Shown here: piece by piece, positions 55,033 through 64,000 of the stretch | Layout: the number at the start of each line of letters is the position of its first letter | How positions within the stretch are numbered: position 1 is the stretch's first letter | Origin: Vallitalea maricola | Lineage (GTDB): Bacteria; Bacillota; Clostridia; Lachnospirales; Vallitaleaceae | Length of the DNA stretch: 64,000 nt | NCBI RefSeq assembly: GCF_036985595.1 | Contig: NZ_BTPU01000061.1 | Span: 1-64,000, forward strand | Direction: 5' to 3' | Notes under the pieces: model-generated | What the model was told of the DNA's origin: nothing | Databases searched by the model: none | What the model saw: the letters and a program-made list of their open reading frames with translations, nothing else | Made by a program: the position numbers and the translations under genes

Positions 55033-57258
55033 TTACAAAAAATTATCATAGTTATCTACTACATCTTTTAATTCTTTGCTTGTCAATCGTATAAATCCCA
55101 ACTCATTATACTTGCAATTAACAACATTAATAACTTCATTTCTACTTAATTTAATTTTTTTAGTTATTACATTTGTGCCTTGATAGTAGATATCATATCT
55201 ACCAACTGGTACAGTATATTTTAAAATTTCTTCTTTTACCTTTATTTTCTCTAATCTTATTTTATCTAACTCTTTTTTTTCTAACTTTTTTGTTATGCAT
55301 TTTAATAGCTTTCTAGAATTCTCATCTATCTCATTTTTATTCTCTTGGTAAATTTTATTAGGTATGACATTGTATGATACAATGTTTCTTAATCTGGAAT
55401 CTTTTTTGTCTAGCTCATAAGGCTCTAAATCTTCTACCCATTTCATAAATCTGTTATAATTAAATAAATAGTCACTACCTTTTAAATTTTGTATTGTTAA
55501 ATACTTATTTACTATATTTACTTTATCTATTTCTGTTAATACCCCATCTATATTTTTCAATGCATCTTTTGATACTGAATATATTTTACTATCGATAAAT
55601 CCTTTATTTCCATTTGTCAAAAGATTTTTATCTATTTCTAAAAACACAAAGCAATTAGCTTCATCTATAGGTTTTACACCCTTTCTGTTACACCTACCAA
55701 ACCTTTGAAATAACCCACTTATATCTGAGAGCTCTGTGAACAAATAATCAAAATCAATATCTAAGCTCGCTTCTACAATTTGTGTGGATATCCATATACC
55801 CTCACCTATTACTTCAGTTTTCCCAAAACTTAAAATTTGTATTTCTTTTGCTGTTCTTTCACATTTAATAAATTTACTATGCAAAATATTTATATTTGAT
55901 TCTTTTTTTTTAGACAATTCTATGTATATCTGTTGTGCCTTTTTTACAGTATTACAAACCACAAGAATTTTATTACTTACACCCTTTTTTTTATTTTCTT
56001 CAAATTTATTATATATAATATCAGTATCAATCTGATTATGATATATCTTCACATTATGTCTTTTTATATCAGTTATAAATGTTTTTTCCTCGAACTCAAT
56101 AGGATTTTTCCCTGTCTTTAATAAATCTTTTATAAATGGAGCTAATGTTGCAGTTAAAATTGCAATCTTTCCTCCAAATTTATTTAATGTTTTAATCCCA
56201 TAAATCAAATATGCAAGTAAATCCGCACCATACATTTGAATTTCATCAATGACTACTTTTGAATATGATAATGTAGCAAGTTTTAGCTCATAACCTTGGT
56301 ATTTAAAAACAAAATCAAATAATTGATCTAATGTTGAAATACTAAGAGGTAAAGATAGTTGTTTGCTTTGATTGTAATAATCCATAATATCCATTTCATC
56401 ATTTTTATCGTCATTATAATAACTTAGTGAATCCGAATGAAGAAGTGCTAATCTAGATTCAATATGCTGATTATCTAAAATATTTTCTTTGATTCTTTTA
56501 TATATAGAATTTATTGCTGTCTTTAATGGTAATATAAAAAAGCCTTTCGTATTGCCTATCCAATGAAGTCCAGCCTCAGTTTTTCCCATACCTGTTTGCG
56601 CAACTACCGTAATATTGTTATTGGTGTTTTCTTTGCAAAATTTCTGAAGATCATTCCAGCTTGCATCATTATCTTCGTTTTTCCATTTCTTTAATAAATT
56701 ATTAAGTCCACAACTCAGAAAATTATTTTCATATTCAATTGGAATTTCTCCACTAGCACTATAGTCACATTTATGGAGTAACCCTTTTATGATAATTGCA
56801 TCATCATTTTTTGTTATTTCTTTTAAATTACTAGGCGTACTTATTTTAATAGGATATATTTTAAATTCACTTAGTAAACTTTTTGATAATTCCTTGCATT
56901 CTTTATTCTGTATTGCTCTTAAATTATCACAATAATTATGATGATTTAAAACTGCAAATCCTACTTTATAATAATCTTCTTTATTTTTAAATTCTTTTTG
57001 ATTTATAAAATATAAAGATAACACGTTATGTGCCATCTCAATATTTTCATTAAACTTAGTATTATTCTTTACTCTTTTTTGAAACTCCTTATTAACTTTA
57101 CCATAATCATGATATTCACAAGCAATTTTTAAAAGTTCATAAACATATTTGCTTTTTATATAATTAAGATTTTGTAATATATCAAGATTTTTCAATACTT
57201 CATCCGTATGCTCTCTTATCGTTTTGTCAGGTTTTGCTTTATATATAGATAAATCCAT
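55033..57258 (-). CDS. cas3: Cas3 helicase-nuclease
   Basis: The 741-aa protein has the N-terminal HD nuclease (IREHTDEVLKNLD, CEYHDYGKVNKEFQKR, LNHHNYCDN) fused to an SF2 helicase with Walker A VVAQTGMGKTEAG, the DEIQ box VVIDEIQMYGADL, LTATLAP and the QRFGRCNRKG motif VI. It unwinds and cuts targets bound by the Cascade complex. Confidence 0.97.
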   Translation of the reverse strand: MDLSIYKAKPDKTIREHTDEVLKNLDILQNLNYIKSKYVYELLKIACEYHDYGKVNKEFQKRVKNNTKFNENIEMAHNVLSLYFINQKEFKNKEDYYKVGFAVLNHHNYCDNLRAIQNKECKELSKSLLSEFKIYPIKISTPSNLKEITKNDDAIIIKGLLHKCDYSASGEIPIEYENNFLSCGLNNLLKKWKNEDNDASWNDLQKFCKENTNNNITVVAQTGMGKTEAGLHWIGNTKGFFILPLKTAINSIYKRIKENILDNQHIESRLALLHSDSLSYYNDDKNDEMDIMDYYNQSKQLSLPLSISTLDQLFDFVFKYQGYELKLATLSYSKVVIDEIQMYGADLLAYLIYGIKTLNKFGGKIAILTATLAPFIKDLLKTGKNPIEFEEKTFITDIKRHNVKIYHNQIDTDIIYNKFEENKKKGVSNKILVVCNTVKKAQQIYIELSKKKESNINILHSKFIKCERTAKEIQILSFGKTEVIGEGIWISTQIVEASLDIDFDYLFTELSDISGLFQRFGRCNRKGVKPIDEANCFVFLEIDKNLLTNGNKGFIDSKIYSVSKDALKNIDGVLTEIDKVNIVNKYLTIQNLKGSDYLFNYNRFMKWVEDLEPYELDKKDSRLRNIVSYNVIPNKIYQENKNEIDENSRKLLKCITKKLEKKELDKIRLEKIKVKEEILKYTVPVGRYDIYYQGTNVITKKIKLSRNEVINVVNCKYNELGFIRLTSKELKDVVDNYDNFL

Positions 57259-57268
57259 AAGATCACCC

Positions 57269-58348
57269 CTAATTAAAATTAACTATATATGACTTATCTT
57301 TGTTTATATCAAAATAAAGATTCTCACAACCTTCTTCTATTGAATATCCAGATGTATATACAACTTTCTTTTTTTCAAATATTCGTTTATTATCTTTTAT
57401 TTTATAATTTTTATTTAAGTAATATTTTGTTCCATTAGCTATTATTTTATCTCCTGACTTTAAATATACATTCTTATTTTTCACAAGATTATAATTGATG
57501 TAAGCAGAATAATCACTCGACATTCCCTCTTCATATCTTTCCACAACATCTACAAAACAGGTCTCTATAACCTCTACAAAATCTTCACTTCTACCAATCG
57601 ATTTTAAATTGTATATATTATCTCTAATATCTTCAAGCGTGTTTCTATCGCTCTTTATGTGAAGTATTAATTCTATATTGTTTAAAACTTCATAATACTT
57701 TATTGAAGTTGTAAGACTTGAAAATAAAGCATATGGTATTTCATATTGTTTATATTTATATTCTTTGAATCTGTCTTTAATGTTTTTTTCTAATTCTTTT
57801 ATTTGTTTTTCTCGTGTAGAAATAAGTTTATATTCTGAAGTTTTACTCTCATAGTTCTTCTTTTTAGTCATCAATGTCTTTTTACGTTTTTTTATAAGTG
57901 ATAATACTTTAACAATTCTAGTTTTTTTGAATTCTGTTAACTTTTCCGATAAATCTTTTAAGTATCGATATTCTTCTAGTAATGTTTTATTAATAATCTC
58001 TATTGTAATTCCCTTTCTAAAATCATTTCCAGTAGCTGCTTTTGCTTTTGCAACTATATCAAATGCTGTAGATAAGAGATTTTCATTTTTCATTTTTACT
58101 AGAATCCCTCTATCATTCATTGTAGAATTCAAGAAACAATAATCTGTGTATGGTTCTTTATTCATAGCTTCATATTTACCCTGAATACTAATATCCATTG
58201 GGTGATACTCTTTATAACCACAAGCACTATGTAATGCACCAATTATCGTTGAAAATGGTGGAAGTGGATATGTCATTTTATTTAAAACAGTTTCTTCTTT
58301 TTTATAATTTGCACTGCTTTGCGTTAATATAATTCTTAAAACTTCCAT
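57269..58348 (-). CDS. cas5: Cas5 with a long basic insert
   Basis: The start MEVLRIILTQSSANYKKEE and PLPPFSTIIGALHSACGY are typical of I-B Cas5. The protein is 359 aa, longer than the roughly 220-260 aa I expect. Residues about 120-200 are a lysine-rich coiled-coil-like insert with KKRKKTLMTKKKNY and EKQIKELEKNI. Cas5 caps the crRNA 5' handle in Cascade. The insert might contact RNA, DNA or another subunit. Confidence 0.9.
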   Translation of the reverse strand: MEVLRIILTQSSANYKKEETVLNKMTYPLPPFSTIIGALHSACGYKEYHPMDISIQGKYEAMNKEPYTDYCFLNSTMNDRGILVKMKNENLLSTAFDIVAKAKAATGNDFRKGITIEIINKTLLEEYRYLKDLSEKLTEFKKTRIVKVLSLIKKRKKTLMTKKKNYESKTSEYKLISTREKQIKELEKNIKDRFKEYKYKQYEIPYALFSSLTTSIKYYEVLNNIELILHIKSDRNTLEDIRDNIYNLKSIGRSEDFVEVIETCFVDVVERYEEGMSSDYSAYINYNLVKNKNVYLKSGDKIIANGTKYYLNKNYKIKDNKRIFEKKKVVYTSGYSIEEGCENLYFDINKDKSYIVNFN

Positions 58349-58350
58349 AC

Positions 58351-59238
58351 TTACACCCCATAATAAGTATTGACCTGATCCCTTAAACTTTCAAAAAAAT
58401 CAGCAATACTATTAGGTTTCAATTCCTTTTTTATCTCTTGTTCATTTCTAAAATTTTCGCCTTCTAACAATGCTACGCTAAACCCCTTGTTGATTCTGTC
58501 TTTTAAATCTGTAGTAATTAATAGTTTGTCCTCTTTTACCCTGACTACATTTTCAAAATAATGAGTTTTTCTGTTAGTTAGACCACCTACTATAAATAGT
58601 GGCTCAGCATTGTCTAAATTTCCTTTTACTACTAGATTAAGGTTTTCTACTGCTCCTAATATGCTAATAACTCTATCTGCTTTTTCCTTGCCATAAGCTT
58701 CTGGTGTTTTAAAATTCTCGTCTTTGCCTATCATGTCAAGGTCTATAGTTATACTATATATTTTTTTAGTTTTATCATACTCATATTGGTATGGCATAAG
58801 TCCACATTTCCCAGATTCTGCTTGTAAATTTATTTTATTGTTTTTAGCAAAGTTTGAAGCAAGATATAAATTATTATGAAATCTAGTTTCATTAACAAAA
58901 TCATCACATGCTACCGCATCAGTCAAATAAAATGAACTTTTTCTAATATAAGTATTTCCAGTTGTATTCATATACCCCCCCTCTAATGCTCTACAATTAG
59001 TAACATTAAGTTCCTCTGAAACAACCTTTTGATTTACTTTTTTATCTACCACTGTTTGAAGATCATCATACATACCACTTTGTACCATTATTGCATTTTT
59101 AAGACTCTCCCTACTCCTTGTCGCATAACTCTTGCCATTTCTAAAAACTTTTTGAACACTTGATATATTTCCCAACCCTTCTCCATAATTAGATGTAATA
59201 TTTGCTACAATTGTTAGTGTTAATGCTTTTTTATTCAT
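58351..59238 (-). CDS. cas7: Cas7 (Cst2/DevR family)
   Basis: The protein is about 295 aa. It starts MNKKALTLTIVANITSNYGEGLGN with KVFRNGKSYATRSRESLKNA, the Cst2/Cas7 pattern of the I-B Tneap type. The ATG at 59238 has a GGAGGG site; the longer frame to 59349 lies in the end of cas8. It forms the crRNA-coating backbone. Confidence 0.95.
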   Translation of the reverse strand: MNKKALTLTIVANITSNYGEGLGNISSVQKVFRNGKSYATRSRESLKNAIMVQSGMYDDLQTVVDKKVNQKVVSEELNVTNCRALEGGYMNTTGNTYIRKSSFYLTDAVACDDFVNETRFHNNLYLASNFAKNNKINLQAESGKCGLMPYQYEYDKTKKIYSITIDLDMIGKDENFKTPEAYGKEKADRVISILGAVENLNLVVKGNLDNAEPLFIVGGLTNRKTHYFENVVRVKEDKLLITTDLKDRINKGFSVALLEGENFRNEQEIKKELKPNSIADFFESLRDQVNTYYGV

Positions 59239-60577
59239 CTTTTTTCCCTCCATTATCCTGTATAGATTCATTGTTAAGCGCATTAATGAATGTATACGCA
59301 ATATTTTTATTATCATCAAAGTCCCCGAATAAGTCATATGCAAAGTCAAAAACTACTCCTGAATAGGAAGATAATTGTAATAGTATTTCGCAAAACCTTT
59401 CATAATCCTTAAAGGTAATTGCACTTATCAATTTTTGCTTATAACTATTTACTTTATTCTCTGGCATTATTTTTATCACTCTTTTAGCACTTGCATAAGC
59501 AGATTTCATTTGCTTGTCCATTTTATCCCCTCCATAAATTAATGTGTTAATATTAATAAGTGTTTTGATATTATATGAATAATTCATCTTTGATTTTAGT
59601 AGTATTTCTATTAAATCATCAATTTTTATACCATTTAATATATTAGTTGTTATTTTCTTTTCAAAATCTATATAGTAATTATCATTAACTTTATATTTCA
59701 TTTTTATAGCTTTATAATTATTTATAGTATTAAATATTTTAATAGCATCTTTTCTGATATATAATGTTTCAAAATATTCATCACTTCTGTTTTTAATAAT
59801 TACTTCAACATCAAAATCTATAAAATCAACAGAATTTTTGAGCTCGTCAAATAATGTACTTCTAGGATTATCACTATAACTAATTTTATTATTTGTGTTT
59901 AAAAGTTGTTTTATCGAATAATTATTATTTATAAAAAATGCTTCATATGACTTTGAAAATGCAAATGGAATAAAATCGAACTCTTTCTCATCCTCATGTT
60001 TGTATGTTTTAAAATCCCAATTATACGAAATTGATTTACTCTTTTTTCCTATATCTATATTATAATTTTGTAATCTACAAATGCTACCAGATTCATTAAA
60101 TAAACTCTTTGTGTTTGCAAAATTAGCGTATAAACTTTTACCAGTTCTGTATGTTTCTTTTATCAATAATAGTCTATTTTCTCTAATATATTGTAATATA
60201 ACATTTCCATTCTCACCTGAAAATTTAATATCTCCAAAAACTTTTTTCATAATTGCATTCGCTTTTAATTTATCATTTACTGCTTTTATTTGTTCATCAG
60301 TAAATTCATTACTATTCAAAATTTCTTCAACCAACTTATGGTGCATAGCATTTTCAAAGTAGTATTCAACAAATAGTAGATATCTTTCTTCTGTAATATG
60401 CTTAGCATTGTATAATATTGCATCATGATCAATTTCATATAAATTAGATCCTACATCCCATCCTTTACCTACAAGATAATCAAAATATTTTATTAGCCCT
60501 ACTATACTTGCACCATATCTCCAATCAGTTGCTTCAATTCTAGTGTCAAAATTTTCATTTTCAATTCTACTTTTCAT
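59231..60577 (-). CDS. cas8: Cas8 (Cst1-like large subunit)
   Basis: The 448-aa protein shows the Cst1-like start with TRIEATDWRYGASIVGLIKYFDYLVG, EIDHDAILYNAKHITEERYLLFVEYYFENAMHH and a GSICRLQNYNIDIGKKSKSISY region. It recognises the PAM and starts R-loops. It overlaps cas7 by 8 bp. It begins 10 bp after cas6 with a GGAG site. Confidence 0.9.
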   Translation of the reverse strand: MKSRIENENFDTRIEATDWRYGASIVGLIKYFDYLVGKGWDVGSNLYEIDHDAILYNAKHITEERYLLFVEYYFENAMHHKLVEEILNSNEFTDEQIKAVNDKLKANAIMKKVFGDIKFSGENGNVILQYIRENRLLLIKETYRTGKSLYANFANTKSLFNESGSICRLQNYNIDIGKKSKSISYNWDFKTYKHEDEKEFDFIPFAFSKSYEAFFINNNYSIKQLLNTNNKISYSDNPRSTLFDELKNSVDFIDFDVEVIIKNRSDEYFETLYIRKDAIKIFNTINNYKAIKMKYKVNDNYYIDFEKKITTNILNGIKIDDLIEILLKSKMNYSYNIKTLININTLIYGGDKMDKQMKSAYASAKRVIKIMPENKVNSYKQKLISAITFKDYERFCEILLQLSSYSGVVFDFAYDLFGDFDDNKNIAYTFINALNNESIQDNGGKKDE

Positions 60578-60587
60578 ATAATCTCCT

Positions 60588-61310
60588 TCATATTATTTCA
60601 AATAAACCAAATCCACTTGATTTACGGCTTGCAATTCCATTCTTGTATAAATACTTAAGTAATTCTATATTACCTGTCAAATGAAACACACCCACTGTGA
60701 CTTCAATAAATTGAGAATGATGCCTTACTACAGTTTTTTTACCTCTTATAGGCACCATGGAAAATCCATCTAATATGGAAGTTGATAAGGTATTAGAATC
60801 ATCAATTTGAAATTTTAATATTTTGTTAAGTACTTGATTAAAACCTTTTTTTTCATAAGAATAATATATATCTTTATTATTTTCCTTATTATGTTCTCTA
60901 ACACACAATGGAGACATAAAAATAACTTCAATAGTATTTGTTGTAATTACTGATTCCTTTTCTATTAAAATATTTTTTATAACCATTCCATTTTCATTAG
61001 CCAAAGGGTAATATTTTCCCTTTTGCAACATTAGTGAATTAAAAAATATAATTCCTGTTCCTAAATCACCTGTGCTAAAAGTAATATGTATTTTTTTTGG
61101 GGGCACTAATATCTTCTCTTTATTAAATTTACTATTTGGTATGCCTACAGCAAATGTAAAAGGCTTTTCTTTTCCTATTTCATAATAAGTAGTGAAATAT
61201 TTACCATTCTCATATTTCGTTAAGCTATGTTTAAATAGGCTAAGAACTGCTGGGCGGTAATCTAATGGTAAGTAATTCTTTTTTAATTGTAATTCTACTT
61301 TAAATCTCAT
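60588..61310 (-). CDS. cas6: Cas6 crRNA endonuclease
   Basis: The 240-aa RAMP protein starts MRFKVELQLKKNYLPLDYRPAVLSLFKHSL and ends in the glycine-rich loop GIASRKSSGFGLFEII. It cuts precursor RNA at the repeat stem to leave the 8-nt handle. It is the first gene of the cas operon, with a GAGAGGAG site. Confidence 0.95.
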   Translation of the reverse strand: MRFKVELQLKKNYLPLDYRPAVLSLFKHSLTKYENGKYFTTYYEIGKEKPFTFAVGIPNSKFNKEKILVPPKKIHITFSTGDLGTGIIFFNSLMLQKGKYYPLANENGMVIKNILIEKESVITTNTIEVIFMSPLCVREHNKENNKDIYYSYEKKGFNQVLNKILKFQIDDSNTLSTSILDGFSMVPIRGKKTVVRHHSQFIEVTVGVFHLTGNIELLKYLYKNGIASRKSSGFGLFEII

Positions 61311-61427
61311 CTTTTCTCCTCTCTAATAAAACTATTAACTTTTTAGGCTTTAATTTGTAATAATTATTTGAATATCAGTTTCTATTAAATTAATCATATC
61401 AAAAAATTTATTTCTTTTCTACATTCT

Positions 61428-63989
61428 TTACTTCAAGCTTATTGTATTCTCACACTTTGGGAATCTAGAACAACCATAAAATGGACCATTCGAACCATTT
61501 CTCCTTACTAAAAAATCATGACATACATCACATCTTATTGGATTTTTAATAATTTCAGTATAATTATTGGTATATTGGCACATAGGATAATTTGTACAAC
61601 CTACAAATTTATTATCGCCCTCTCTAATTACTAATTTACCACTATCACATTTAAGACATGTAGGATTATCTTCTATATTATTATTTACATTATTATATTG
61701 CATGGCTATTTTTTGCTTAGTCATTAGCTCCTTAATAAAAACAGATGGATTTCTTTCAGGAGTAATAATATATGTAGTGTCTTTTGTTCTAGTTATAGCA
61801 ACGTAAAATAGTCTTCTTTCTTCTGCATATAAGTACTCTTCAGCATCTGTTAATACATAAGATAATACATAATCATCAGTCATTTGATTTGGGAATCCAG
61901 TAATTCTATTCTTAGCATTAATAATTATAACGTTTTTTGCTTCAAGTCCTTTAGAACGATGAGCTGTGATAAATGTTAATTTAACATTTGGGTACATATT
62001 GCATGAGACTTCTTTTAATTTTCCTCCTCTGGTCGTTTGGACTGTAAATTCATCCGTATCTTTTAAATCATCTATATCAAAATTATTTCGTCCTATAAGC
62101 ATAATCTCAGTATTATAACCGCATCTACTAACAATATCTTGAATTGCTTTAAGAGCTGCTATTGATGGTTTACGTATCCATATATCTTTAATGGATTTGG
62201 ATTATGTTGATCTGATTTTAGGTCTTTTGTAAATTGTGAAGAATTATTCATTATAAAGTTACCTGCTATGTTAATTAGTTCTTGTGAGTTTCTATATGTC
62301 TTTTCAATTTTCATCATTTCATAATATCCAAAGAATTTATCAAATTCTTTAAAAAGATTTATTTCACTACCTGCAAATCTATATATAGACTGCCAATCAT
62401 CACCAACACATAATACCTTAGCTGATACTTTATCTCTAATTTTTTTTATTAACTTATACCTACTTACTGATATATCCTGATATTTGTAATTAAGCATCCA
62501 CTTCCCTGCACGTACATATTCTGTTGATTTATTAATCATATCATCAAAGTCTATTTTTTTAATGGATGTTAAGTAATTTTCATAATAGGTGAATAGACGT
62601 TCAGCAATATCCATAAAAAGTATTGTTCTTTGTTTTAAAATACGATTATTATTATTTAAAGCATTGGTTTTATATTGATTAAATTTTTCTAGCTTGTATC
62701 CATTAGATTTAAATAACTTAACAAATGTTTTAAATAGTTTTATAAGTTCTTTAAAATATCTATCTTCTTTTTGGTTATAGAGGCAACTAAAAACCTTATA
62801 ATAGTCTATTGGTATTAAGCTAACCCCTTCATTCACAAGAATTTCTTTAAGTTTTAGCAATATTCCTTTTTGATTGTAATATGAATATGTTTCAATTAAT
62901 TTAGTTCCTTTTTCTATATGTAATCTTCGCTTCCAAATCATACCCTCAAGATACCTTTGTTCTTCGATACTATTTAACCAAGGAGCTTTACCTTCTTTAT
63001 TAATACCAAAATGTTCTAGATATATATCATAATCAGTCAAATAAAAATCTGGTTTATACTGTCTATGGTATTGATCTGCTGTATCATATTCATATAATTT
63101 TTCATATTCGTAATTGATACCATTCAAATATAAAAAATTAGCTATCATTAATTCTTCAAAACTCTTTACCTGCTCTCCTTGGATTGTCATTTTATCTTCT
63201 CTAAGTTCTTTTACTTTATTTTTAACATAAGTATCCTTACTCATTTTACCTTTTAAAGTTGTAAAATCTACCGATTTACAATATTCATAGTAATCGCCTA
63301 TAGTTTCAAATTCATTAACTTCTTTAGGTACATTTATGTACAAACCATAGAACTCGATTATTTTGTTAACATATTCTCTGCTTTTATATATCTCTTCTTT
63401 AAAAAACTTGTTAAAAGGGTTCCCATCTATAAATTCGTCAAATATGATAGGTGGTTTCTTTTCAACCTCTCTAATTATTTTTACTCCCAATGCATGAAAT
63501 GTTAGGGATTGTACATCAACATTTAATTTTTTAACTATACGTTCCTTCATTTCATCTGCTGCCTTACGGGTATAGGATATCAAAAGTATGTTATTAGGTT
63601 CAATTCCTTTACGATCAACGAGGTATTTAACTTTTCCAGATATAGTTAATGTTTTACCTGATCCTGCTCCTGCAACTACAAGATTACTTTTTTCATCTAC
63701 TACTATAGCTTGTCTTTGCTGAGAGTCTAGTGAATTTCCCATCTATATTATTAAATAAGTCTTTATTTTCTACTAACTGTTTCTTTACGTATTCTTTGTT
63801 CCATTCTTTAACATATTTTTCAAGATTGGTATATACATTCTTGAATGAGTTAATTGTTGATTGTTTACGAATAAAATATGAACTTAATTTATGATGTTCC
63901 ATATAATAGAATTCTTTATTAAATTCTTCTTTTATATTAAGGAAGTCATGGATAATATAATCCTGCTTAGCTTCATATACTTTTTTCAT
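61428..63989 (-). pseudogene. UvrD/Rep-like SF1 helicase with nuclease domain and zinc ribbons, broken by two frameshifts
   Basis: Three frames together encode one protein of about 855 aa. The N-terminal part (63693-63989) ends LFNNIDG, and the next frame resumes at NSLDSQQRQAIV. One extra G in a GGGAAA context near 63740 explains the break. The middle (62159-63742) has Walker A GAGSGKT, a PD-(D/E)xK-like domain (YKPDFYLTDYDIYLEHFG) and motif III GDDWQSIYRFAG. A second break near 62160-62210 separates motif V HRSKGLEAKN, motif VI FYVAITRTKD and two C4 zinc ribbons. The start may lie beyond the window because no ribosome site is seen. It is on the same strand as cas6, about 120 bp upstream. 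Confidence 0.75.
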
Positions 63990-64000
63990 AAATATTTCAA

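Overview
The window is chromosomal DNA from a low-GC, endospore-forming, anaerobic-type Clostridia. The evidence is the spo0A-spoIVB pair, a complete spoIIIAA-AH operon, a sigK fragment, AT-rich codon use and Gram-positive ribosome binding sites (RBS). The gene order fits the Lachnospirales/Vallitalea neighbourhood, but that placement is inference from memory. Almost every gene is on the minus strand.

Region 1 (0-8.8 kb) is accessory. It holds an amidase, a histidine phosphatase, two exported unknowns, a diguanylate cyclase, and a radical SAM + VTT-family membrane protein operon preceded by a convincing yybP-ykoY (Mn2+) riboswitch with a terminator. A TetR regulator with paired operators and a 48-aa small protein follow. 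Region 2 (9-34.7 kb) is conserved housekeeping read right to left. It comprises yqeG-aroE-aroK-aroQ-pepP-efp, an HD-GYP gene, the divergent yibE/F-like gene, spoIIIAA-AH, asp23-nusB-xseA-xseB-ispA, an OLE RNA with its membrane partner OapA, then dxs-tlyA-nadK-argR-recN-spoIVB-spo0A. The OLE RNA sits inside the isoprenoid operon, its classical position.

Region 3 (34.9-48.4 kb) is accessory: a pseudopilin-like protein, an isochorismatase-fold hydrolase and a lipoprotein. It also holds a three-gene membrane system (OB-fold membrane protein, flotillin, and a 1641-aa DUF3686-like AAA+ ATPase), followed by acetyltransferase and methyltransferase genes and gene debris.

Region 4 (48.5 kb to the end) looks like mobile or skin-element territory. 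The 3' half of sigK stands alone, broken at the codons where the skin element splits sigK in Bacillus subtilis. It is joined to an Xre regulator that has lost its start. A decayed second copy of this junction lies 2.2 kb away. Between the copies are a short hydrophobic peptide gene built like a type I toxin, a DUF2786-like miniprotein, and a NUDIX-like protein with an RS/RD/RE-rich octapeptide-repeat tail. Beyond the junction lies a CRISPR array (27 repeats) with a complete type I-B operon (cas6-cas8-cas7-cas5-cas3-cas4-cas1-cas2). A broken UvrD helicase gene (nuclease domain and zinc ribbons) runs to the window edge.

No rRNA, tRNA, transposase or recombinase gene was found inside the window.
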